Positions 34,201 through 45,162 of a stretch of 64,000 nucleotides of DNA are shown here, in pieces. Both the position numbers and the translations under genes were made by a program. This DNA is from Mucor racemosus (lineage: Eukaryota > Mucoromycota > Mucoromycetes > Mucorales > Mucoraceae). Below the pieces are notes generated by a model. It searched no databases, was not told the DNA's origin, and worked only from the letters and a program-made list of their open reading frames with translations. How positions within the stretch are numbered: the stretch's first letter is position 1; each line of letters opens with the position of its first letter. The stretch is taken from positions 2,790,001 through 2,854,000 of the forward strand of contig JAPEHQ010000004.1 in the NCBI GenBank assembly GCA_027405735.1. Reading direction: 5' to 3'.

Positions 34201-36222
34201 ACGTTATCACCTTCTACAGTAACAATACATCTTACAATCTATTAACTACGACAAGTATTGAAGCGCAAGTCTTAATATCGGATATAAGAAACTCCTAGCG
34301 TACCAAGTTTAATCCAGTAATTACCAAGAACGCTTGGACCTCAATTATGACACCATACTATTTCATCCCAGCGGTTAATCAATGAAGTCGCTATCAAATC
34401 AACATCCAAGCACATTTAGCGCAGCATTGAAACAAGACACCTCACAAGCTCTGCAAGAATGGTTAAATTATGATTATTGATCTATTTCCATCCATAGATT
34501 ACTATCAAATATATCTACTGGTTTTATAGTGCCTTAAATTACATCTCAGGAGCTCAGTATCAAATCAAAATACAGTACAAGGCCATACTTTTATATATAA
34601 ATAAACCATATCTTGTTTTCATTATACAGTTGAAGAACTGATTCATTACTCATTCTTTTATAATTGTATTCTTTTTTAAGTATTATTTATCAATCTTAAA
34701 AATATACGAGACAATGTAAATCTTTACCTGCGATTCACATTGGCTTTTTCTGTTATAAAGAATATTCTCCCGTTTAATCAATCATCAAAGGATAATCTAT
34801 CTACTTAACTTTGCTTCTTCTTCCTTCTTGTCGGAACTGGTTCTGGTCAATCTATTCCCATCAAAACCTCATACAAGTGGTCTTCCAACTTATGAAATCA
34901 AGGTTTAACTATCAAATGTTATATCCTATATCCGCGCTCCTAAAACATATAAATACTTGATCTTTATACTCATAGTTTGACATCTTCATCCTTTTTTTCA
35001 TATGCGTATACTTAAATAAATATATCTACTGTAATCCTAATTGTATTTTAGCTGTTTATCTTAAGTATATACATAAATAATGTTAACATGCGTATTCAGA
35101 TAAAAGAAAAGAATACCAACTGGATAATCTGATATGTCTTATCAAACGGTGAATATATCCTTGGAATATGAAAACAAAAAGAGAAAAACAACACACGTAT
35201 AAAACGATTTTCAAGGCTTTAAATTATTTAGCGCATTTAAAACCCTGCTAAATTGCACATTTCAGCCAATGCAAAAGCAGCATTACAGCGCCTGAACTAT
35301 AAACTAAGCAAAATAGGCAATACCTGTTACTACAATCGAAATAGAAACATAAAATTTTTTGCTAGAAAAACCGTCTGCCATATCACACATCCATCAAAAA
35401 ATTGCAAAAACGAGCCCGTAGAGCGACGCCGTAATTGCGCATAGCAAGATTGAACTGCTAGCTCTTATACTATGGTATATTCAACAAGTTTTAAATAAAA
35501 AAGTGTTTTGTTTTAAATTTTCTTATATTTAACCACGTATGGTCTGAAAATTCAGTTTTTGTAGCGGACATTTTTGGGGCTCATTTTATCCTTACCAAGA
35601 CTCATGATTTTGATCAAAAAATAGAAAAATCAAATTTTGATCAAAAAATAGAAAAATCAAATTTTGATACCAAAACCAACGTTTAAATATACTACATTAT
35701 GAGAGAAAATTGTAGGCATAGCTAATACCCATTTTATAAAAGCTTAATATTAAATGTTAAATAATGAAAATTTGCACTTTTGCCCCAAAAACGGGTTTTT
35801 GGTTAAAGGATTTTCATGTGACATTTTACAATAAAAATGTTTATTATTTTTTATTGAGCAAATAGAGCGCTAAATTCTGTATATGCGTGTACTTTTTGTT
35901 CTTATAATTAGTAGTATAATTAACTCTAGATTTGCAAAATCAGAAAAAAAAATTAAAAAATGTCAAAATTGATGATCTGGACAAAAATAATTTTCTAAAT
36001 TAATATTCCGCTTATAATCCTTGTGAGTCTTAAAAATAAGAGATTTTATAATACCTGTGAATTTTTTCAAGAATTTATGATGCTGCACCCATTTGATTCA
36101 AGCTTGTTACTGTAAATCTTTATACATGTTAATATTGTGTGGTAGTTTATTTGATAATAATATAGTCTTACTTTATGATTATTGCACTAGAGGTGATTTG
36201 CATTAAGGTTTTTTACTCTTAC

Positions 36223-36341
36223 CTCTTCTCCAATATCATAAACATAAACATGGCCATCACTGGGACCTATTACTACCTTTTTACCCTCTTTGTCCCAAGC
36301 CAATTTATTCAATGCTTTACCAGAACAAACATATTTTTGAC
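36223..36341 (-). pseudogene. Captured exon resembling cytoplasmic dynein intermediate chain, best copy
   Basis: A 119-bp minus-strand exon with acceptor TTTTTATAG and donor GTAAGAG. It reads Q-K-Y-V-C-S-G-K-A-L-N-K-L-A-W-D then G-K-K-V-V-I-G-P-S-D-G and H-V-Y-V-Y-D-I-G-E-E. The pattern A-L-N-x-x-x-W, G-K-x-V-x-I-G-x-S-x-G and Y-D-x-G-E matches the last WD40 blade of dynein intermediate chains (human A-L-N-R-V-R-W...Y-D-V-G-E) as I recall it. Only one blade is present, so it cannot be a working gene. Related pieces are at 30,999-31,112, 58,815-58,923 and, with the preceding intron, near 52,855-52,945. Confidence 0.6.
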
Positions 36342-36422
36342 CTATAAAAATTGATTATAACGTAGATAATGGAACAAAACGATTAAGTCCTGGACGCTTT
36401 TTTTGTTCGAGAAAGATATTAT

Positions 36423-36640
36423 TGTCGGTTTTCGCCCTTTTATTTAGTTTCAATTTCTATTAGAACTGACATTTAATAGAAATTGTAGTATAAATATCTT
36501 CAGGAACCGAGACCTAACAGTTTTTGGTTCCCTTTTCATTTTATAATAAAGACCCTACGTTCTCCGTGATTGAATCACTACCTAGTCTCTTTATTACTTT
36601 CCTCTTTATAAAAATAAGATCTATTTCCCAATAACTCTCA
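36423..36640 (+). mobile_element. 218-bp solo LTR
   Basis: Starts TGTCGGTTTTCGCCC and ends ATAACTCTCA, with a 5-bp duplication ATTAT at 36,418-36,422 and 36,641-36,645. The related inverted segment near 52,560-52,600 lacks it and has a single ATTAT, an empty site. AATAAAG occurs inside. This family differs in sequence from the 272-bp LTR. Confidence 0.75.
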
Positions 36641-37199
36641 ATTATAACGTGCCCTGACATTAACAGTTAATAATTTATTTCCAAATAAACAATAGGAAAA
36701 ACGTGTACTTGTACCTGCTACGTAATTTCAGTTTATAAAAGAATATTAGACTTTTTGTTGTAGTTTTAAACGTAAATAAAAGAGCCGAGGAAAGAGTAGC
36801 GAAGAAAAAAGATTTTGTGTGTTACAAACAGGAATTCACAAAGGCATAAATACTTTTAGTGTTACCAAACAGGTTGTTGTCGTTGTTCCCATTTGGTCCG
36901 TGAAAGAAGAACATGGGCAGAACTCTTTCAAACCCCAAATTTTAAATTGATATATCTTGTCAATAAGGCAATTCTGTTGAATCAGAGTAACTCACATCTG
37001 TTTTAAACCATTCAAATTATCTTCGTTATTAATTATATTATGATTGATATACTTTAATAAATTGACTAAAAAACCTTGATCTCATTGCTCTGCTCATCTG
37101 GGCTGCCTGATCTGCACAAATTTTTTTATTCTGCCCATCTGTGCAGATCATTATGCCCATGGGAATCATAGTTTGGCCGTAGTGTATAGATGACTATCA

Positions 37200-38160
37200 A
37201 ATAAATCTACTGGTTCCTGGTTCCATAGTTTCTTAAATTACATCTCAGAAGCTCAGTATGAAATCAAAATACAGTACAAGGCCATACTTTTATATATAAA
37301 TAAACCATATCTTGTTTTTATTATACAGTTGAAGAACTGATTCATTACTCATTCTCTTTTAATTGTATTCTTTTTTTAAATATTATTTACCAATGATGAA
37401 AATATAGGACACAACAGGTAGTTTTATTGAACAGAAATATCATTTTTTGCTGATGATGGTTTTCTCAATTCATAGTCATTTGTAAAAATAGAAGTATAAA
37501 TGTTTATGCAAGATATATGTAATTTTATCATCATGTATAATTGAGGATTAATTGGATCAATATTCACAAGGATGGGGTGTTTTATTTGTTTTCTGCAGTT
37601 GTAAATATTAGTTTATTTGTCATATATTTTCAGGTTGGATAAATAATATTTAAAAAAAGAATACAATTAAAAGAGAGTGAGTAATGAATCAGTTCTTTAA
37701 CTGTATGATAAAAACAAGATATGGTTTATTTATATATAAAAGTATGGCCTTGTACTGTATTTTTATTTGATACTGAGCTCCTGAGATGTAATTTAAGGCA
37801 CTATGAAACCAGTAGATATGTTTGATAGTAATCTATGGATGGAAATAGGTCAATCATAATTTAACCGTGCTTGCAGAGCCTATGAGCTGCCTTGTTTCAA
37901 TACTGCGCTAAATGTGCTTGGATGTTGATTTGATATCTACTTGATTGATTAACCGCTGGGATAAAATAATATGATATTATAATTGAGGTCCACGCGTTCT
38001 TGGTAATTACTGGATTAAACTTGGTACGCTAAGGGTTTTTTATATCCGATATTAAGACTTTGCACTTCAATACATGTCGTAGTCTATAGATTATGAGATG
38101 CATTATTGATACTGTAGAAGGTAATAACATATGATACTAGGTGGCATAAAACACCCGCAA
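37200..38160. repeat. Local inverted duplication of the unit tail
   Basis: About 37,200-37,390 (AAATTACATCTCAG, CAAGGCCATACTTTTATATA, CAGTTGAAGAACTG) is repeated in reverse complement at 37,645-37,810. The right half continues to about 38,145, matching 54,400-54,920. The spacer of roughly 250 bp is unrelated to the arms. Could form a large hairpin. Confidence 0.65.
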
Positions 38161-38582
38161 AGAAATTGAAAACCGAAGACGACATAAACTGGTGTATCGA
38201 TAATCACAGTGCACTTTCTTTGGAGACTTTTGCTACGGCTTTCAACTATAACAATAAGGCTGATGCAAATAAAAGATACTCTTCAATATTGCAAATTAAA
38301 CGATTCCAAACTAAAGTTCCAGATGCGCAAGTCTTTATTTCAAAGTTTAGCACATGGAAAAAGAGTCAAAACGAGGTGTCATTTTGGCATCAGCAAGCAA
38401 TTAAACATAAACGAGAAAACGTAAAAGCAATAACAGGATTGTCAGTAATTGATTCTGTTGGAAAGATTGGTGTACAGGAGGCGGAAAGGCTTGGTTTTGA
38501 TGGTCGAGAAGAAGCGGAATTCTCTACAACTGAATTAACGAGAGCAGCTCGCAGTGCCTCACTATTATCTACTGACTACTGA
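38146..38582 (+). pseudogene. Headless open frame of unknown function
   Basis: The frame K-T-P-A-K-K-L-K-T-E-D-D-I-N-W-C-I-D-N-H is open for about 145 codons to the TGA at 38,580-38,582 but has no ATG at its start; it abuts the point where similarity to the repeat tail ends. The protein is charged and hydrophilic, with W-K-K-S-Q-N-E-V-S-F-W-H-Q-Q-A and G-L-S-V-I-D-S-V-G-K-I-G. No family recognised. Probably the remains of a gene whose 5' part was lost at a repeat junction. Confidence 0.45.
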
Positions 38583-39754
38583 TAAAAGCTTGGAGAGTCC
38601 AAGGTAATGACTTTTACCCTATTTTCTTTGAACCTCCAGCTTTCTTTACATGCCATATATTGCATACTGTAAATACACTAAACATGATGATATAAGGTTT
38701 TATACAGTATAAATTACAATGAATTACTCAAGTTTGGCAAAATACAGTATAACATTGGGCACCATGTTTAGCTTTTATTTGCACTATTTTGCCTGTTTTT
38801 AACTGCATTTCCAATGGCATAATGATGCATTATATTCCCGAGTCTTACCGTGGTACAAACTGACCAAAACATCTCAAAACTTTTTTTGCGCTATGAGTTT
38901 TGCGACACACATACTGTAATTACAATAAAACAAAAAGTGTGCAATCTATTCCTACGATTTAAACAGAAAATCAATATAAAGTGAAAATTATAGAACCAGA
39001 TACTACTATTTACTATTACAGTTGTAGTATATATTTGAAACTTTCAGTTCATCTAAATCAATATTCATTGATTTCAAGGATTTTTCTAATGGTTTTGTTA
39101 TTTTTAAGCATAGGAAGAGCGATTTTATTTTCAAACTTAGTAGGTGTATTTTGGTGATAATGTTTTCGTAACATAGTGATTTATCGAGATTTTGTAAATT
39201 AAAATTAACATAAAAAGCACCGTTTATTAAAATAAATTAAATATGGTGGGCTTATGTAGTTATTGGGATTGTGTGATAAGATCTAATGGACAGGAATCCA
39301 TTAGATACAACAACATAACAATATAAATTATTATAAATCGTTAAATAATGTGTATGGATATAATGTGTTATGTTTCAGTAGTAGGAATATTGCTATGAGT
39401 TATGTTTCGCTATTAATTCTTGGATGACAGGAACCAGCTACTGAACAATAGGAATTGCTAAATCTGTCTATATTTGGAATGTTGTGATTCTGATAGATCA
39501 CAAAGTACGTTATTAAAGTTACCCTTTTTTGTGGTCGTCATGTCAAAGTTGCTTACCAAACCTAATATAAAAAGTTGGAACTTAATAGGATCGAAATTCA
39601 CCAAGATAGGAGTTTTCTGTTGGTTTTTTATAGTTGCAAAAAAAGTAGGTTTCAAATAATTCTAGATGATTTTCAAGTGTTTTTCGAATTTTTCGCTCAA
39701 CACTACGTCGAATCAGGTCAAATATTGAAAGACGATATACGTTTTCTCTATGGG
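38583..39754. other. Intergenic sequence
   Basis: AT-rich. Contains AATTACAATGAATTACTC near 38,712, similar to 30,075. No gene seen. Confidence 0.35.
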
Positions 39755-41165
39755 CCTTGATATCTGTCCGAAAATAAAAGAGTCAACACCAGAATATAAG
39801 TCCATTGGCCTAACATTGACCAAGAATCGATCTAAAGTCGATCGTAAAAACTTAGCACTTAAATTCGAATGTTAATATTTTGTATTCACAAGATCGGTCT
39901 AATTGATTGTTACTCTGCATTTTTTGTTTTAGCGAAAAATATTGGTTTCTGGTCAAGATAATCAATATAATAGTTCTTATCACAGCTTAAAACCTATCAT
40001 AACGGAATTCCAAAATTTATTTAAAAAATGGACGAAAAATGATTCAAAAAACAAAATCATTTAAATGCTCCTGAACTGCAAAGTAAGTTGAGCTAAAGTA
40101 TTAAGTAGCTTTTGTACAGTTTTGAATTCTGCATCCATTTAAACAAAAATCAAAAAAACATTCCACATTAAAATTTGCGTAAAATGCAATTGAATTTTTG
40201 GAGGTTTCTTGAAGATATATATCACTTTTTCTAAGCATATTTAAAATATAACTAATTGAAAGGATGCACAAAAACATTATCTATCGATCTAGCTATTACT
40301 GAACCTTCTAGCTATATTTTTCGTAGAGGAAACAAGATTTTTGTTCAAATTTTTTTCAGATTCAGAATTTGGGATGAGGGTATATAAGGGAAAAATGGAG
40401 GCTAGAAATGAAGGTATCTTTTTGTACACATTTTTGAGGATATCTGCACGAAAAATCAATATTTCAAAAAACTCTAAACTGGATTCGAGAGAGCTTAACG
40501 AGCTCAATAGCATGAATGCAAAAAAAATGTCGCTCAATTTAACCAATATTTTGAAACCTACTATAGAAATGCCCAAAAAAATGAAAAAAAATAAAAGTGC
40601 TCAAAATTTTTTTATACTAAAATATGTTATAGAGCACGCCAAAACAAGTAAGTTTCATTATTAAAAAGTTCTAGTATAACTTAAGTTTTTGTAGAGATAT
40701 GAAGCCTCAAAGGTTTCAATCCTTTAGCAGTGAAATACGCGTAGAAATCTGAAACATTAGTACTGAAAAATTAATACCAACTGTAAAAAGTAGGATATTT
40801 CCGGATACTTGTTTTTGGATTAAAGGTGAGCATCTCAGGTACATTGGCATATATTTTTTCCTTGGTGTTATTTAGTGAAAAAAAAAGCAGCGCAGGGGTG
40901 AAAAATGGGACGCATTTTTCAAGAAAAAACAGTGAATTTTACGCGTTTTTGAGTCTTTCGTGAGATATAGAATAAATTTAGAAATAGGTAACATGATGCG
41001 ACTGATTTATATTTATTTAGCATTGCCTAAAGTATATATTAAAAGGTGTTTAATATGAGGTTAATTATAGAAAAGGAGGAACGTTTCGATGTTGAAGATT
41101 GAAACTATGAAAATCCAATTTTCTGACAATTCAATCTTTCTTAGCTGAGCACCCACATAAAAATT
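39755..41165 (+). repeat. Repeat family A, copy 2
   Basis: Matches copy 3 (61,925-63,524) from ATATCTGTCC onward and copy 1. It lacks the solo LTR of copy 3, with ATCATAACGGAATTCC at that site. A 107-codon frame at 40,341-40,664 (S-E-F-G-M-R-V-Y-K-G-K) is also open for 80 codons in copy 3. The frame may be chance or a relic. Confidence 0.7.
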
Positions 41166-41501
41166 AATCAAAAACATATTCTATAAAAACTATTGCCCAA
41201 CCCTTGTTGATTTTTTATTAATTAATCTTTTTCAGAATGTTATAATCAAATTGGAAAGAGAGAAAAAAGCAAACCACTTTTTAACACATGTTTCATTCAT
41301 TTCACATGAATTTTCCAGGAATCTGGTATGCCCAAGGTGCGTTTGACAAATAATATTTAATGGCGTCATATTTTAGTAGAAAAGGATGGAAAAACTTTAT
41401 TTGAACTGGGTATAACGAAATTTTATATTTATAAAAATGTATATATGTATAAGGTAAAAGAAGGTAAAAGCAATATAAAAAGAAAATCTAATTTTGAAGA
41501 A

Positions 41502-44349
41502 TTAAGCAACGCAGAATCGGTTGATAATGCCCATTGCGACAAGGCAGACGATGGATTTGATCCAGTAATTATTGGTCATAGAGACATAAAATGATTTGTA
41601 CCATGAAGGTTTTGATTGAGACCTATATAAAGATTCGCCCCATACTTCATCGATATCAATAGCCGATTCTTCACTTACACGTTCTATTTGAAGTTGAGCA
41701 GGTCCTTTTTGTGTACCTTCATCCATTGATAATATGGAAGTTGAAGAATCGCCATCAAAATCACTGTTGCTGGAAGATGCAGTATGGCTGGTAGGTAGTA
41801 ATGGTACGGAATCAGCAGCATCAGATACTGATTTGGTGGTGGAGGTAGGGTTAGAGATACTGTTGTTGGCTGCATTAACAGCAGCTTTATTCTTTTGTTG
41901 TTCTTGAGCTCCAGAGCAAATCCATTTAGTAAGAACACCAGTTGCTTCACTAAGATGATAACACACAAAGAAGAACACTATACTAGAAACTAAAAGATTG
42001 ATCCACCAGCCCAATTGAGATTTGATAACCCAGCTAGCATTAGGGAGGATTACTAAAAGACCACGAGTATCAGCGGCTAGCCACATGTGGAATTGACCAA
42101 TAAAGGTTTCCAAGGAGATCTTTCCGATAAAAGCAAAGAAACGAGAATAAGTATTACGTCCCCAACGGGTGTAATTACGTAGAACGACAAAGGAAAAGAT
42201 AGGAACCCATGACATATAAGGATGGTATGCAGTATATGATGATTTAGATTGTGTTAATTCAAACACAAAAAATCCAATCATTCCCAAAACAGATAAGATC
42301 AAGCATGCTAATTTAGTCAGGAACCAAAGTCGGGGGTAATTTGAACTGATCTTGTATTCAGAAAGCTTAATAGTGGCATAGGCACATAGCATACCAACAT
42401 AAACAATCCAAGCATCAAGAGAGAGTCTGAAACGCCATTCAGTAACATTCCATTGAATGCGGAACAAGACTTCAAGACAATTAAATACGAATTCCAAAAT
42501 ACCAGGGTAATAAATGATGAAACCAGTAATGATAGCCATAATGACTATTTTAGATAAAATGAACCAAGGTTTCTTGTTATAGCTAGACATAATTCGCATG
42601 GTGATCCAGATGACGCCAAACCAGAAACTGACCAATGGGGAAAAGTAATAAAATAGATAATCAGTTTTCATCAAGTAAGCAAGTACACATGTAAGCAAAT
42701 TTAATCGCACCATGACACCTAGAATACGAGCAATACCAAAATCAGCCTTTTTGTAAAAGAAGAAAAAGTGGCCATAACCAGTTTGAAACAAGTAAGCAGC
42801 GACCAAGACCCTAACAGGGTTGTAGATTCCAGCAATACGGGAAGCACCGACAAAATGATAAATCAAAATAACGAGTTGCATCCAACCCTTCCATTCATCA
42901 GTTTGATCTCTATTTAAAAAGCCGGCATCATTATTTTTCTCACTGTTGTCGTTGTGATTTGATTTTAGTGTAACAACGCCAAGGATTGTCATTAATAAAA
43001 TTAATATGGTGAATGTGCTAATATCAAATTGTTTGAACATTTTCCCAAATAGTTGGCTACGATCACCAATGTACATGTAAATGACGGATAAACCAAAGAT
43101 AAAAAGTGCTGCCAACGTTTCCACGGTTGCAGGGAAAAACCAACGTACAGTATCCATGATTCGACCTGATGTCATGTAAAAAAAAAATAAGGTTTGGTTT
43201 TTCAATTAGTCAAAAATTCCGCACAAAATAATAAACTAGTAACATTAATTGTAATTTAACCAATAAAACTTACCACCATGATTATTAGAAGTATAGAATA
43301 CAAAGAAACCGAGAGGTATAAAGCATAAAAAGAAGATAAAGATTGAACTTTGATACCAAATAGGAGCAGGATAATTATAGCAACATGTTGTATCGATGGG
43401 AAAAGGTGCTGTTTTGACATTATCATTGCAACGATAGTTCAAGGCCAGTTGTGCTTGTGCTTTGGTTACTGGTTCCATAAAGTGAAGTCCGTCTTTTGTC
43501 TGGTTTTTCGAGGAGGTCACGATTTCATTCCATACAAATGGTACGACCATTGGTGTTACAGGTTTATGAAGCAATGAAACCCTTTCTCTGAGGTAATTAT
43601 TCATAATGGTGATTTTATCGAATTTTAAAGTAGCTTGGCGCTCAGGAATCAAAAGAGGATATTCTACAATTTCTACCGGGGAAAGCATAATTCTATCGGC
43701 AACATGATTTTCTAAAGCTGCATCGAAAATTCTATCGACAGCATTTTTCCATAAATGTAGATAATCATTGCCAGTTCTTCTCATATACCAAACACCAGAA
43801 CCCATTATGAGTAAGCTTGGTTTTTGTTCTTTGGTATTGCCCTCGAGCAAATCTAATGTTTTGGTTGTATTAAGATAGGGGTCCCACCAAATTTCAATGG
43901 TGATATCTTGTTCTTTTGAATAGAATAATTGATCTTTATGAATAGCATCCGCTGGCTTTGATGGCGGTTTTTTCAAAAAGTGTGTCATGGCATAATATTG
44001 TTCTCTCATAATGGAATCACCAATGTATATAATCCTTTTATGACCAAGGCATTCGTTTATTTCATTCTTGCCATATGTCCGAGACATACATCCAGATGGT
44101 TGCCATTGCTGATATTCTTCTGTCATCCATTTGCCTTCGTTTAGCATGCCATGGCAACGACTATTATCTTGTGGCTCTATTTACAAATGTATTAGATGTT
44201 TGTTTACGTGGTATTCCATATATATATATTCATGTACCTGTTAAGTATCTTGTAACCGAAAAAAAAAGAATTACTAATAATAGACCAGAGATCAAACCAT
44301 GCAGAATGGATTTGATTCTTTTGGATTTCTCATTTGATTGAGCTGCCAT
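41502..44349 (-). CDS. CAS1: Cas1p/CASD1-type O-acetyltransferase
   Basis: Three exons (44349-44238, 44176-43274, 43165-41502) join in frame to 892 aa (human CASD1 797). Family members add O-acetyl groups to surface polysaccharides (Cryptococcus Cas1, capsule) or sialic acid (CASD1) in the Golgi. The first exon holds a signal-anchor helix (about 14-34). A luminal esterase-like domain follows, with the G-D-S motif (Ser92) and D266-x-x-H269 (K-D-G-L-H-F), completing a Ser-Asp-His triad. The rest is a multi-pass acyltransferase region of ten or more hydrophobic segments, beginning R-I-M-D-T-V-R-W-F-F-P-A, interrupted by a Ser/Thr/Asn-rich cytoplasmic stretch before a final hydrophobic helix. The substrate is not shown by sequence. 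It lies 813 bp downstream of SEC10 on the same strand. Confidence 0.93.
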
Positions 44350-45162
44350 CTTGTTGTGATTTTGTATGCGTTTTTGTTTGTGAATATGTAAATTTATGTG
44401 TATAAGAAAAGATGAAGAAGAAGAAAAAGAAGAAGAAGGAGAAAAGCCTTTGTAAAGGAATTAAAGAGAAAAAAAAAAGAAAGAAAAAAGGAAAAGAAGC
44501 GAGAAAGAACAAGATATTTTAAGGCAGTTATATTATAGAAAGTTTGGAAGATCATTTTTGGGTGTATATTTCGCAACTAGACTATATATGAGAGAATGCG
44601 GTCATTTAAAGAAAAACAAGTTCGTTTGGTGATGCTATCCCGTCGATCTCTTTTTTCTTGTATAACCTTACGTTAATCAAGTCTATTCGGCTAAGGGAAA
44701 AAGTAAATAAATTAAAAATCATGGCCTTTAATATATGAAATATTCTAGTAATAAATAAATAAATAAATGAAAATCCCTTGATGAAATTCTTATCTCTGTT
44801 TCTCTTTCTTTCTTTTCTGTTTCTTGGATGTTTGCCGCAACTAAGGCTGGTGTTGAAGTTTCTCTCTCTTTTTTTTCTTGGTTGAAACAAAAGAGATCTT
44901 CCTCCTATTGTTTCACTCGTTACACAAACCAATAACCATTTTCCATTTTGATTCATCAGATAAAGATAAAAAAAAAAAAAGAAGGGGATAAGCTATTTAT
45001 ATTTTATAGTATAATTAGGTCCCTGAAAATATAAATAAATACATAAAACAAACGTTTGGCCACATACAAGTGACATGTATAAACAAGCTCAAATATACAT
45101 AAAAAGAAAGAAGGCCCATTTTATAGTTTGGTTGCACAGTGATTTATTTCTTGTACACTTAT
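44350..45162. other. CAS1 upstream / SEC10 downstream region
   Basis: CAS1 promoter side has a strong purine/pyrimidine tract (TTTCTTCTTTT on the minus strand, 44,410-44,510) close to the ATG. No other gene seen. Confidence 0.4.

Larger units (their letters stand above)
30135..35433 (+). repeat. Left arm of a long inverted repeat
   Basis: This segment is matched in reverse complement by 53,665-59,745, with positions pairing at an almost constant sum until insertions shift it (31,164 with about 58,775; 33,111 with 56,816; 34,261 with 54,836). It is one truncated unit of a repeat, followed from about 35,084 by the head of a second unit (TTAACATGCGTATTCAGAT). It carries the captured dynein-like exon and a 413-bp MITE that the right arm lacks. 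No transposase frame is recognised. Confidence 0.85.
35084..37390 (+). repeat. Second, internally shortened unit of the inverted-repeat family
   Basis: It begins with the unit head, follows the right-arm unit through the dynein-like exon (about 1.1 kb in), and then jumps to the tail segment (CAGTTGAAGAACTGATTCAT near 37,327), lacking about 2 kb of the middle. It carries a 218-bp solo LTR at 36,423-36,640. A region near 37,085-37,160 has TGCCCATCTGTGCAGATCA motifs like those at 60.7-61.0 kb. Confidence 0.6.

Noticed and set aside
34830..34900. G-T-G-S-G-Q-S-I-P-I in the repeat arm, resembling a nucleotide-binding loop
   Set aside because: The loop lacks the required Lys-Ser/Thr and a stop follows within 15 codons; not enough to call a captured helicase exon.
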